64,000 nt of DNA from Oxyruncus cristatus. Lineage: Eukaryota; Chordata; Aves; Passeriformes; Cotingidae. The notes under the pieces were generated by a model. That model saw nothing but the letters and a program-made list of their open reading frames with translations, was not told where the DNA came from and made no database searches. Numbering within the stretch: the stretch's first letter is position 1; each line of letters starts with the position of its first letter. Location: NCBI GenBank assembly GCA_013399855.1, contig VXAY01006963.1:34640-98639 (forward strand), given 5' to 3'. Shown piece by piece: positions 35,627 through 47,487 of this stretch. Both the position numbers and the translations under genes were made by a program.

Positions 35627-38600
35627 CTGGAAAGAGAAGAGAAAACTGATGAAACCACTTCAGATTCTCTTGATGACTGTGAACTTGGGATTCTACTTAT
35701 GACTTAAGCTTACTGCAACCCTGGCAAAGACTGTGTCCCACAAAAGAGTCCTATGTAACAATAAAATAAAGTGACCTCACAAAAAAATCTCCAGGTAGTG
35801 TTTGCATTTTTATAAAGGATGTATGTCAAAGTACTCAAACCAGACTTGCACCCTTGCAGTATGAGGCATCCTTCCTTCTCTGTCACTTACAGCTACTGAA
35901 GTTTTAGGGTGAGAGGGCTAAGCCCTGTTGCTATCCCTGTAGTGCAGTATCTAACCTCTCAGCAAGATTTTACATATTATCTCCCTGAAGACAGACAGCC
36001 ACAGCCCTTTTCCACAAAAGGTCTGCCAGAACAGGGGAGGAGCTTGCGGTAATTAGCATTGACCACTGGGGTATTCAGTCTCCTCCTGTTTATGACAAGG
36101 GTAAGGATGGGCAACAATCCCCATCCCAAAGCATTTATTTCAAAATCCTTTGGAAGAAGGGGTCTTTTCATAATCTGCAAAAGAACCAAAAAGTCCAAAA
36201 TGCTTTCACTTGATGACCACTGTATTGCCTTTTCTTTTTTCTCCAAATGAGGGGCTTCCCCACTCCCCCATCTTCCAGATGATTTTTAATGAGTTTATGG
36301 TATAACAGTAGAAAAACAATCAGCAACTGAAACAGGCACACCCAGACCACCTAAGCAGCCCTAACAGAAGTAGAGTATCAGGGTGTATGCTTAAATTACA
36401 CTAAAGGCAAGAGAACACAGGCCTGAACATTTGGCTCAAGGTTGCCCAAGCATAAAATAAAAAGAAAAAATACTACTGAAAACCAAATCTATTTGGCAAA
36501 AAATTGCTTAAGACATATAGAACAGTGAAAGCTTTCTAAATGTTATTTCAACTGTTACTCATTTTTATCTACTTAAAAAGACAAGCCCAATCATACTTTG
36601 AAATGTTATACTGGAAACCAGAAAGAACTAACTCCTCAGAGTTGCACGGAAACTCCTAAACTACATCTGAATAAAATACCCCAAGGAGCTGTGCAATACC
36701 AGCACGTAAAATACTGACTTTGTACTATGTAGTGAGTGTACAGAAAGCTGATTTTTTTTTTTTGTGAAATACTCCCTTTTACCTTGTAAAGAGATACCAG
36801 TAGACAGGGCTGGAACAGGGAACATCTGACAGCTCTTTTCCACACCATTTTTTCTGTCTAAGTCATCAAGTCCTTTGCAATATGACTGACAAGCTAAGAA
36901 GTGTTTATAAGAATGCATATGGGCTTCCTTTGCCAGTGAATGAACCTGATCCCTAATTTGTATGTGGCTCCTCTTCAGTTCATCAGGTCCTTGCAGCATG
37001 TTGCTCAACATCTCTTGTGACAGAACACAGAAAAAGAATCTTGTTAAATTCTTGAAGAACTTCCTTATCATCCCTTGCAACCAGTTTTTGCTGTAGGAAA
37101 GAATTATCTGAGCCTGAATTAGACTTCCCATTTTAGAAAGCCTGCACAAAAGTATTTATTTTAATAACTTGCAAATCTATCCACGTGCATTAGGCATCCA
37201 GCTCCCATCAAAATTTTAATTAGAAATTTCAGCAGCCACTACTGAATAACCAAACTATGCTGCTTAGCTCATGCTACCAAACATCACAGACTTTGCAATT
37301 AACGTGAATGGAGTTTCACTGATCTTTTTTTTCCTCTTCTATCAGAGAAAAGCTTGCTGATAAGAACTGAGGAAACACCACAAATGTCAGTGTATCAATT
37401 AAATAGCAGATAAGCCTTTACAAAAGCATGGGTTTCTCCCATTTCATGTAGCAAGGCAACAAAATGCACTTACACACTTCAGATCTAAGTGTTGTAACGA
37501 ATAAAAACGTTTCTAATCAAAACCAAGCATGTACACAGCAAAACCTGCTAAAAAATTACCACTTTGACTACTTTAAATATTCTCAAATATCTATTTTCTT
37601 TTTAAGAAAGGTTCAACCAGTGCTCTGCTACAACCACTTATTTAACTCCTACTGCCTATGGGCATTTTAGCAGTCAATGAAGTCTTTTAAACACTGATAA
37701 TTTAACTGACTTGACCTACTCCTCTGATCTTTTATTATCCAATGTATCATAGTAACTTTATGGTCATATATTTAAAATGAGTACTTGCGTCTCTTATGCA
37801 TCACCTGAAAATACAGAACTGTAAATGCTGTAATAACATAAAAAATGCTTATGACAGTTTTAAGGCATATTTCAAAAATTCAAAACATTCATCTGATTAG
37901 AAAAACTCAGTGCAGTCATGGTAGCAAAGTTTCCCTAAATCCAGTTTCCCTGGGGCTCAGAGCTGCAGTACCTGTTCATATTCATCAGCACTGCCCTCAG
38001 TACAGGGGCCCCAGCATCTGACCTCTTGACTGATCTATGGTTCGTCTAGCTGGAGACACTCCCAGGGTTGAGCCGTTCCGAACTTCTTGAGTTTATCCCT
38101 TTTTCTATTGTTACTAGATTTAGGGACAAACTAAGACTCAGACTTCAAGAATCTTGAAGACAGACCTAGCGCAGGACAAACAACAGTTTTCTACACCAGC
38201 TTAGTAACACAGTAACATATCCAAAGAGCCCTCTTAGAAAGTTCTGCTAAGATCTGGTATAAACAAATTTCCTTTACTCCAAGTTACATGGCCTCTACAC
38301 TCAGGCATTTTGACTCAAACTGACTTAAGCTGACTAGTCCTAAAATAAATAGCTTGGAGACCATCTTAAGTACATTAAAAAAACCAAACCAAACACTTCA
38401 GGGAAGAAACACTGATGATGTATTACTGGATTTCCATTTGGCTGTTGGAATGGAAAAGGGGGAAGAAGTATTGTAAGAGAATCAAATGCTCATTTGTTTT
38501 TTATTTACTGTCTAAGAGCTTGTTCCCACTGAAAGATTCCCGAGTTCAGACAGAATTCTGGTCGCTCAGCAGAATTGTTTATCTTGGGCATTTTAATAGT

Positions 38601-39524
38601 TCTAAAATTTAAAATTCTACAGAAACATGCAAGACACTCCTGCAAATTTAAGTGGAAAAGGAAGGGGACATGAAAACTTCCTCTCCACTCTCCCCTTCTT
38701 CCCCTGTTAAAAATGATGTCTGGCTTCCACTCCACTGGTACTTGAGCATTTCCTCCCACACAAGCTAGCATTCTTTTGATGACTGAGTATATGAACTTCT
38801 ACTCTGCATATCCATTTTAATACCAGCCCAACCAGAGGGGTGTGCATGTGTTGCTGATATGGCACCCCTACAATCCAAGACACAAAAATTTTCTTCATAT
38901 TTAATAACTATATCTCCTTATACTGCCATCTCTCTTATTCCAAAAATCCCTAGGGAAATAGTGCCTAACACAAACTGCTCTTCCACTGCAGTATGAGCTT
39001 CGTAGACAGAAGAGCAGGCCAATGTACTTACAGAGACACTGAAATAATGAGAATTGAAAAGGTAAGTGGGGAACTTTGCTTGGAGACTGACTCTTCTCCC
39101 CACTAGGTGTCTACACACCTGTGACTCACACTGCAGTTATCTCTGAAGTATGATGCTGCCTCTCTCCAGATGGAGACAACCAAGTTAAGTATCACATAGG
39201 AACACTATTTTCTGCAAGAAAGTGAGGTCCGTGATGTATCACGAAGTAATACCTTTATACCACTTCCAGTCTTTGAAATAATTATTTTGAGTCTGTGGAG
39301 ATTCTACCACCGCACAAGTTCAAATATGTACACGTGGAATAAGTACTGTGGACACTGTAAAGCACATCCCATTCTGAAATATCTGAGCCTTTCCAAGGGC
39401 TGCAAAACTATGAAAGACGGCAGGTGTGCATCAAGACCACTCCAGCAGAATCAGTAAAATAATAATGATAATTTAAAAAACTAGGAAAACAGCAGAATTT
39501 GAGCTTCCACCCGCTTTAAGAGGC
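35627..39524 (-). other. PIK3R1 intron 1 (approximate limits)
   Basis: Lies between the predicted leader acceptor and the CpG island where the first exon should be. It holds the exon-like ORF at 36783-37141. Otherwise it is AT-rich with no recognised transposon. The 5' limit is unknown because exon 1 could not be placed. Confidence 0.6.
36783..37141 (-). other. Unidentified exon-like ORF in intron 1
   Basis: A minus-strand frame is open from 37149 to 36661. Inside it, an acceptor-like ACTTTTGTGCAG|G at 37141 and a donor-like TTTACAAG|GTAAAA at 36783 bound a 359-nt block that stays open throughout. An ATG seven codons into the full frame lies in context AAAATGGG (A at -3, G at +4). The peptide begins MGSLIQAQIILSYSKNWLQG and contains a charged, probably helical stretch near PDELKRSHIQIRDQV. 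I recognise no family. It could be an alternative 5' exon of PIK3R1, a fragment of another gene, or chance. The open frame is somewhat longer than I would expect in this base composition. Confidence 0.22.
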
Positions 39525-39860
39525 CGGCAGGTTAACCACTCCGGAGACCTGCACTGACATGCAGCTCCCGCCGCAGAGCAGCCGCTCTCCCGGGCCGGGC
39601 TCGGGGGGCGCAGTCCTTCCAAACGCGGGAAGGGGCTGCGCCGAGCCGGCGCTCCCCGGCGGCGCGGGGTCAGTGACGGAGCCCTCGGCGGAGACCAGTG
39701 CACGGGCGGGCAGGACGCCGCTCCCGACGCAGCGATGTGCACGGACACCCCTCCCGCCACCCCGGGGACACAGCCCGGAAGGGACACCCGCCCGGCTTCC
39801 CACGCTGACGGCGGGGCCGGAGCTCCCGGGCAGCCCCGCGGTGGCCGCGCAGCGCCCACG

Positions 39861-39955
39861 GCGCAGCACGGCACAGCAGGGTACGGAACAGCACGGAACG
39901 GCCCGGCACAGCACATCAGGGCACAGCACGGAATAGCACAGCCTGGCACAGCACG
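39861..39955. repeat. Degenerate pentanucleotide repeat (GCACR)n in the CpG island
   Basis: About 19 five-base units with consensus GCACA or GCACG lie end to end, with drift to GCAGG, GAACG, GTACG and similar. The pattern also produces the low-complexity translated frames seen on both strands here, which are not genes. Confidence 0.85.
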
Positions 39956-40061
39956 TCGCCCGCCCTGCCCGCCCAGAAAGAGCCGGGCTGGGCCGCCGCC
40001 GGGGGAGAGGCTGTACTGCCCCTGGGGCTGGGTCTCGGCCGCAGCGGGCGGCCCGCCCGAG

Positions 40062-40635
40062 NNNNNNNNNNNNNNNNNNNNNNNNNNNNNNNNNNNNNNN
40101 NNNNNNNNNNNNNNNNNNNNNNNNNNNNNNNNNNNNNNNNNNNNNNNNNNNNNNNNNNNNNNNNNNNNNNNNNNNNNNNNNNNNNNNNNNNNNNNNNNNN
40201 NNNNNNNNNNNNNNNNNNNNNNNNNNNNNNNNNNNNNNNNNNNNNNNNNNNNNNNNNNNNNNNNNNNNNNNNNNNNNNNNNNNNNNNNNNNNNNNNNNNN
40301 NNNNNNNNNNNNNNNNNNNNNNNNNNNNNNNNNNNNNNNNNNNNNNNNNNNNNNNNNNNNNNNNNNNNNNNNNNNNNNNNNNNNNNNNNNNNNNNNNNNN
40401 NNNNNNNNNNNNNNNNNNNNNNNNNNNNNNNNNNNNNNNNNNNNNNNNNNNNNNNNNNNNNNNNNNNNNNNNNNNNNNNNNNNNNNNNNNNNNNNNNNNN
40501 NNNNNNNNNNNNNNNNNNNNNNNNNNNNNNNNNNNNNNNNNNNNNNNNNNNNNNNNNNNNNNNNNNNNNNNNNNNNNNNNNNNNNNNNNNNNNNNNNNNN
40601 NNNNNNNNNNNNNNNNNNNNNNNNNNNNNNNNNNN
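40062..40635. other. Assembly gap (574 N)
   Basis: A run of 574 N inside the CpG island. Flanks are extremely GC-rich, which explains missing read coverage. Any open frame spanning it is an artefact. Confidence 1.
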
Positions 40636-40886
40636 GGCGAGGCTCGGGCGCCGTAAGGCCCGTCCTGGCCGGGAAGTGGTAGCGAGAGGAACATGTACTT
40701 CTGCCTAGTTCTTCGTGGGGGATTTTTCTCCTCTTTTTTACTTCCCTACCCCCCATATTGATGTAATGTATCACGTTGCTGGAGTGTGCCCAAACGGAAC
40801 AGCCGCCGTGGGTGCCCGGCGGTGCGCAGGGCAGGGCTGTGCAGCGCCATGGGGCGAGGGCAGCCTCGGCGGGCTGCCTTGGGCTG

Positions 40887-41035
40887 CCGCCTCGGGACTG
40901 CCCGCCCAGGCCGCCCGGCAACCAGCAACATCCATCGGGAGCCCCGGGCCTCTCAGCCCCNCCGCCTCGGGACTGCCCGCCCAGGCCGCCCGGCAACCAG
41001 CAACATCCATCGGGAGCCCCGGGCCTCTCAGCCCC
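40887..41035. repeat. Exact 74-bp direct duplication around a single N
   Basis: 40887-40960 and 40962-41035 are the same 74 bases, beginning CCGCCTCGGGACTGCCC and ending CTCTCAGCCCC, separated only by the N at 40961. This is best read as two overlapping contig ends placed side by side, not a biological tandem repeat. Confidence 0.93.
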
Positions 41036-41090
41036 CAACATCCATCCCGAGCCCCCAGGCCCAGCCTGGGTGGAGGTGGCAGCTGTCTGC

Positions 41091-43875
41091 AGCAGCACAG
41101 ACTACCAGTTGATACTACTGATTACTAGTGCCCAAGTTTGCAAGGCTCCGTGCAGCGTGGAATGAAATTGCATATTCCCTGCCCCAAGGAGCACTCCACC
41201 TCCAGTAGATCTGACCACACGAGGGTGTGGCACAGCACCACGAGGCTTCACTAAGACGGGCGTGCTGCAGAGGTATCAACTGCGTTTGGACAGGTCTCTG
41301 TTTTTCTCTGTGTAGTAAATATGAGTACATGTGTTATCATGACTCAGTCATTTTAAGTGTCACTGTGAAGGAGGAGAAAGCAGTCTAAGCAAAGAATGGA
41401 CACATCAGGCTGGAAGGGAATGAGTGCAAGGTCAGCTGGGCAAGAGGAAAGGTAAAGGTTCACTGAGACCTGTGCTGTAAATATGAGTGCCAGGGGTTGA
41501 CTTGGTTAAAAGCAGCCAAATGAGAGATAACTTAGAACATCAAAAGGGTTTGCTGCAGAGTGCAAGGATCGGGCCTTGAAATACCTTGTGAGAAACCATA
41601 GGACTGGTGAAGTAAGAAGTCTGAACTCTTACGATCAAAAGAAAAATTTTGAGAGGGAAGAGTCCAACTTGTTTTAATTTGGCATTTGGACATTCTGAAA
41701 CAGTGAATTAGCTTATGGTCTGATCATGAATAGCAGAGAGAAAAAGCGTATCAGTTTTACTATAATGAAGTGTAATTAGTTTTTGCCAAGTGCAATAGAT
41801 CAGTAAGCATGGTTTTAAAATCCTTAGACTTTTGGAGATATTTCTCTACAAAAATGTTCTAAAACAAGAATTTTGATTGTATTGAGTATAGGGGGAAAGT
41901 GGGAATCACTTATTAGTCATAATTCCTTTAAAAGATGCTCTTCACTGGCCTGTTACGCTTTGCAGAGGATTTTGTTCTCCGTTGTGTTCCTAACTTTGCA
42001 AGCTTCCAGGAGTCACTAGAAGGGTGTTTTCTGAGACCCATTAATCATTCTGCATTGATTCATTAAGATTCAGTTTGCTTCAGGACTGCAGATGAAACAA
42101 GATGGCAGCTCCTAAGGCCTATGGAGGGACAGCATGGATCTGACCCTGCAGGGGTGTAACAGAGCGTGCAAGGCTGCAGCCTTGGAGTTGCAGGATCTAG
42201 TCCCTGGAAAATGGTAAAAATGGCTTCATTATGTCTGGCAATCTAAAGACACAGAATGACTTTTAAACTAAATACTTCATTTGAAATAGAGACTGCTCTT
42301 TGTATACAAGCAGAAGCATTGCTATAATTTAAATACTAAATAATAAGTCTTTTTGAGGGAAATGGCAGCTCTTGTCTCATATATTTTATATTTTTTATGT
42401 GGGATTGAAAATGCAGGCGGAAGCAGAATTAAGAAAGAATGTTTCATTTCATTTCTTCTGTCCAGACTGCTGTCTCTGGCATCTGCTATTGCTGAAGGCA
42501 AAAACAGCATGGATTTTGAAGGGGATTAGACAGACTGGCTGGTTGGAATGCCAGTCCTGGGCAATGGGTATTTAAGGGAACTAAAAACCTCTAGAGTAGT
42601 GTTTCCCAACTGGTGAGACTAGACTTGTCCCACAGGTGAAATGTCTAGAGTGCATGGCTGTGCTCCCTCCCTGCTAGCACTGTATCTCTCACTAGAAGGA
42701 ACAGTCTCCAGGGCAGGTTACAGGACCTCCTTCCTGCCTCCCCTCTGTAGGAGCTGAGCATCTGAGTCTCTGCTTTCTTTACCAGTTTTCTTCCCTGAAC
42801 TTGACTTTTGATTTCACCTTGAGCACTTCACCTGCTGCTTTGTCTGTGATATTATCAAGGAGAGAAAAGGACCTAAAAGAGGAAAAGTAGGCAGTAGAAG
42901 CGAGTAACTTTGCTGCACCCCTCGGTGGATTTGCTGTCATGTTTTGACTACTGTCTCAAGGTCACTCCAGCTCCCTCACATCCCTTTCCCCACTGATCCC
43001 AGCATTATCCCAGTTTCTCCAGGAATTGTTTTCTATGTCTAAGCTTTATAGGTGAAAGTTACACAATAATGTTTGCTCTGGGAATGTTGCAAAGCAGTAC
43101 CTTAGTGTAAAGCTTGACAAGAAGGAGAACGCACAAGTTGAAAAAACTTTTCCTTCCTCTGTCAGCTACTTTTCAGAAGATCTTAAGGACTGCATAAAGC
43201 TTTTGTATCTTAAGTTTACAGTGGGCTTTAATGCAGGTAGACATGTTTGATTAGGTCTAGGGTTTTTGAAGTGGATATTCTTGGCCAGTTGAAAGGTTAA
43301 GTTATTGAGGTAGCATGTAAACAGGAGGGATTTTCAAGGCAGCAGTCAGTGGAAAGCAGAAACCAGAAGAGTAAAATCTGGGTAGAGGGCAGGATTATCT
43401 ATGTACAAGCCATACAGGCATGTTTTTGCTAAGACAACTGTAGTCTCCATCTGCCAGGAGACCTTTAAAACATTTCTGCCATAGGCTGCTTATGGGAACG
43501 CAATAAAAAAGCGAGCAGGTCTTTTGTTCAGTACTAGTAGCAGTTGGATGATTTGAGCCTTTGCATCTTACATCTGGGTAAGCTTTCTGTGGTAAAGATC
43601 ATGCAGCACTGGAGAGGATCTACCCTGAAAGTTCCCTTCCCTCTATGAAAAAAAGTTCAGCTTGATCTTAGAAAGGAAATTTTAAAGTATGGAAACTGAG
43701 AGGATCAGAGGATCTGTGGGGAAAGCAGAGTTCCCAGACTATACAAACTCCTCCACTTTAACTGGCAAACTCCATTTTTCTTCTTTACTGGCACATTTCA
43801 AGCAGACAGATTTTGTTCTATTTCTTACAAGATGTCATGGCAAATCCATTTGTAAAGTAAGATAAGTGAACACTG
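41091..43875. other. PIK3R1 5' flank, proximal part
   Basis: AT-rich sequence upstream of the CpG island. I see no gene, RNA gene or recognisable transposon in this stretch. Confidence 0.7.
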
Positions 43876-43879
43876 TTAG

Positions 43880-43942
43880 GTTAACATCTGGACCCATTGA
43901 TCTTAAAGGTCTTTTCCGGCTTAAATGATTCTATGATTTTAT
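43880..43942 (+). mobile_element. CR1 LINE 3'-end fragment
   Basis: Contains CCATTGATCTTAAAGGTCTT followed by TTCCGGCTTAAATGATTCTATGA. This matches the bird CR1 3' UTR end, which closes with ATTCTATG repeats. Only the last 60 or so bases are present, the usual 5' truncation. Confidence 0.85.
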
Positions 43943-44870
43943 CAGTGCTGAATCTGATTTCTTGTGGTGGCATAGGCAGAGGTGGGGGAGATTCTGCAGG
44001 GGAGTTCTATTGGAATATACCTTAGATGTAATGTATGCTAATGGCATATGTCATTTACTAAATTCAGAAGAGGGTCCTGTCATTTGTGACATCATGCCAT
44101 CCTGCAGCAGTGGGGTTTTCAGCCAGCTGATTTGAAGGAAGATATTGAAAGAGAATCAATACATGCATCCTTTTTTACTCACAAAGATGAAAATTATTTC
44201 ATGCAGTGTAGCTATGCTGTTCTACTAGCACACATTGCTAAATGACTCATGTGAAATTCCCGAAGGAATGCGGAGTCAGGAAAACAACAGGAAAAACTGT
44301 CCATAGTTATTGTAGACATGAATTAAATGCAAAATAAATAAAATGGAACAGAAGAAGTACAGGTGTCAAAGACTGTGAATGGTGATGTTTTCCTGTCATA
44401 GCTAGGACAAAGAAAATATTGCTATTCAAAAATCTAGCTTTAAGTGTGTTTCAGAAGGCGAAACAGTAGCATGAAAAGCAAGTTCCTTCACTGCTTAAAA
44501 GCATTTCATCATGTAAAGGAAAAGAGTAAGCTAAAAATAAGACAAAGAAATTCAGGAAAGAAAGAAGCAAAACTTGCTATCTCATTAAAGATCAGAGAAG
44601 TAAGTCTGACAATCTTCATGTTAAAACTGGAAGGATGCTGATTAGCAGCATGCCAGTCATGCTGGGCATTACAATCTGTTTTGATTTGAATTTATTTCAT
44701 TTCTGTGGGAATGAGAGAATAGTTTCTATCTGGCCAAAACTCTGATATCAGCAATAAATGTTGGTATCTCAGCTAGTTGGACAAATCTCCCTTCATACAC
44801 ATTTCTAGTGTAATTATGTCACAGTTGACATCTGAGGCTGTTTTACATTCTTCAAGATACAAGGTGCCCA

Positions 44871-44996
44871 AGGAATGGTGGAATCTTCATCACTAAATGC
44901 GTTTAGGAAGACTAATCAAACATCTGCCTGACAGAGATTCCTGCCTCAGCCAGAGATAGAGTAGATGGCTGCTGGAGGCCTTCTGTGGTTCTGTAA
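44871..44996 (+). mobile_element. CR1 LINE 3'-UTR fragment
   Basis: GGTGGAATCTTCATCACTAA, GCGTTTAGGAAGACTAATCA, GATTCCTGCCTCAGCCAGAG, GTAGATGGCTGCTGGAGGCC and a terminal TTCTGTGGTTCTGTA follow in the order of the CR1 3' UTR (GGTGGAGTCTCCATC ... GATCCTGCC ... ACTAGATG ... GAGGTCC ... TTCTGTGATTCTGT). It is diverged, hence old. Confidence 0.75.
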
Positions 44997-47170
44997 GTGA
45001 ACTTATATACAAATTACCAGAAGGAGGCACAAACACTGAAAAATTATACTTTCTCTTAATTAAATTTTCCCATCAGAATCAAAGTGGCCCAAAAATCGCT
45101 CCCCTGCTCCCACCTGATATTTGAAAGCCAAATGACTGCAGTTGTAAAAACAGAGGGCCTTACCTCTGCAATATGATCTGTTAGCAAGGAGTTTCTCCAG
45201 ATTTTAGAACACAAAAGTAGTGGAAAGTAAGATTTCCTGTGTGCTAATCACAACCAGAAAATACTTTATGTTCAGGAAATATTTTGCTTAAAATAAAAAC
45301 CAACTATTTTTGAAAGCTGACTTCTTACTTAATTTTTTCTCTAGTCTCATAATTTTAACTAAATGTATGAAAATTTACGTTTTCATTTTTACCTTTTAAA
45401 ATTCATAAGAATTAAGAAAAATGAATATACAGTATTTTTCCATGTCTGAAGCACAACATTATTGATAAAGTAATTTTATAAATATAATATCTGCAAATTC
45501 AACATCTGTGTTTATCTTTCAACCATATAAAATTACATAAACAAGGATTCTGCTTTTTATGAAATCTATGAGTAATTCCTCCTCTGCTCTTTCACTGCTT
45601 GTACAATAAACGATAGAAAAGTCTGGGTTTGACAGCCATGCAAAACTCACATTTCTTGTGTAGACAAGTGGTGCAGAGTGAACAGAAATCTTGGAAGTTT
45701 TCTCGGGCATTGTAGCATTTGTGCCCTGACATCTCCACCAGCATCTCAGCTCTATCTGAGTAAGATTGCTAGGAGTAATAAGACCTCCATGTATAATACT
45801 GTATCTAAATTTCCAGGGCCATTTGTAGATGGGTTTTCTACTCAGTTTTCCTAAAGATACCATTTGTAGTTTTTGGTATTGACATCTGATTATGGGGAAG
45901 TTTTCATCCTGCAGAAGTGCACTCATTCTAAAAAGTTGTAGTTAATTTGAGACAATTTAGTCATTTTTTATCATTTTTTACGGAGTAAGTGTTGCCTAGT
46001 TTCTTCCAATAACATCAAGGTGGAAGATGTCACATCTTGTTACCAATTGTCTAAGATATCCTGGACCCTTACATCAATTATTCATTGGAGTCACTCATCA
46101 CAGTACATCTCAAGATGGATACTTGATAGGTGCAACATTCCCTTCTCTTGCAAAGTGGGTAAGACGCAAGATCAAGCGTTGGAAAGCTTGCCAATTTAGA
46201 TGTGTTTTTACAGAGCCTGTGAAACTCACTGCAATATGGGCATGAATAATCCAGATTCTGCCAGGCAGGAACATGTGCTGTTGCTCCTACATAAAATGCA
46301 TCTTAAGTGACACCTCTAACAATTACAATATTAGGAAGCAAATACAAAATTAGGGCTCATCCTGTGGAGCTAGTAGGAGTTCAGAGCCAGAAGAAAAATG
46401 TATTCAGTATCCTTTTGCTACCTGGACTATGAAAGTAGTTCTTTTTTATTGCAGCAATAAATGAAGGAATTTTTGCTGTTTAAACTGATGGGCCAGAGCT
46501 ATCATTTTTTTAAACTTTGAGACAAATTTGCAACGTGATTCATTAGGTGTATCATTGTATTCTACTGCTAGCTACGGGCTTAGCACCAAAGCTTCTACCT
46601 GTTTATTGCAATTATTATCCCAGAACAGGACAGCTGTCATTCTAGCAAGCTCAAAATGGTAATATAGGTGCTGTGAACTGCACCTTAGAAAGTCAGGCTT
46701 CCTTTAAACTCAATTAGCTGAGAAGGTTGTGGACATTTATCTTTCAATTTTTTGTGGAAAAATGCATGGCAGCAAATTGTCTTTATTAATCCTGCCTACT
46801 CCTTTTCCTTGGTAGGCACAGCAAGTAGAGGAGTGTGAGTCCCAGCCTTCAACCATAGGACAGGATGATTCATCATGGCTCTCCTCAGTGCACATGCATA
46901 CTGACACATATGCAAATATAATTGATCATTTATTGTGCTTGTCTTCTGAGTAGGGTGTTTGTGTCCATCTATGGCAACAACATACTTGTATTACAAGAAG
47001 ATATGTCTTATTATAAAAATATTGCAAAACTATTAGATGTAAGTCAGTGTAAAACAAGCAACTATATGAATGAATATATATAGTATGTATTAGTGTTTGG
47101 AACGTTTTTCTGCTTACATAAGCGAAATTTGAAACTAGCCGTGCTTGGAGGAAATTATAAAGGCCGTACT

Positions 47171-47232
47171 AAATGGCCCTCAGTTGTCCTGTCTTAAAAC
47201 CTAAATTATTCTGTGATTCTGTGATCCTATGA
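47171..47232 (+). mobile_element. CR1 LINE 3'-end fragment
   Basis: AACCTAAATTATTCTGTGAT followed by TCTGTGATCCTATGA is the typical CR1 terminus with its octamer-like repeats. The 5' limit is uncertain because the upstream part is strongly diverged. Confidence 0.82.
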
Positions 47233-47471
47233 AATGTGACTTTTTTTTTTACTTTGACTTGGAATATAGTAGCATGAATATATTATGTGTAAGATTTCTA
47301 TAAGAATATTTATTTGGTATGTACTACTAGGACAACTTTTGAAATGAGATAAAAATAGGATTTGACAAATGCATGTGAACTAATATACTATACAAACTGA
47401 GTAGTTGTTTAAAAATTACTTCCTTTAAGAATTAAAAAGAGGAAAGAGAATAATTTTTTTTTGGTTTTTTT

Positions 47472-47487
47472 GGGGGGGAGGGGTGGG
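47472..47487 (+). other. Potential G-quadruplex (G7-A-G4-T-G3)
   Basis: Four GGG runs can be drawn with loops of one, one and two bases, immediately after T-rich runs. Short loops favour a stable parallel quadruplex. Folding and function are unproven. Confidence 0.55.

Larger units (their letters stand above)
39525..41090 (-). promoter_or_regulatory. PIK3R1: CpG island, presumed PIK3R1 promoter and exon 1 region
   Basis: Base composition changes abruptly from AT-rich to very GC- and CpG-rich, with GGGCGG/CCGCCC-type Sp1 boxes (for example GGGCGGGC near 39703), and returns to AT-rich after about 41090. It lies about 4 kb upstream of the SH3 exon, where human PIK3R1 has its non-coding first exon. 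No TATA box is evident. A 574-bp N gap occupies its middle, so the transcription start and exon 1 cannot be located. The only donor-like site I see is a weak CAG|GTCTCC at 39549/39548. Bidirectional transcription is possible. Confidence 0.75.

Noticed and set aside
39473..41098. Very long open frames on both strands across the CpG island
   Set aside because: They run through the 574-bp N gap and a duplicated assembly overlap. The visible parts are CpG-island and pentamer-repeat translation with no domain.
45519..45926. 135-codon minus-strand ORF in the 5' flank
   Set aside because: No recognisable domain and no clear splice or promoter context. A length like this can occur by chance in this many frames. 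Kept only as a possible search query.
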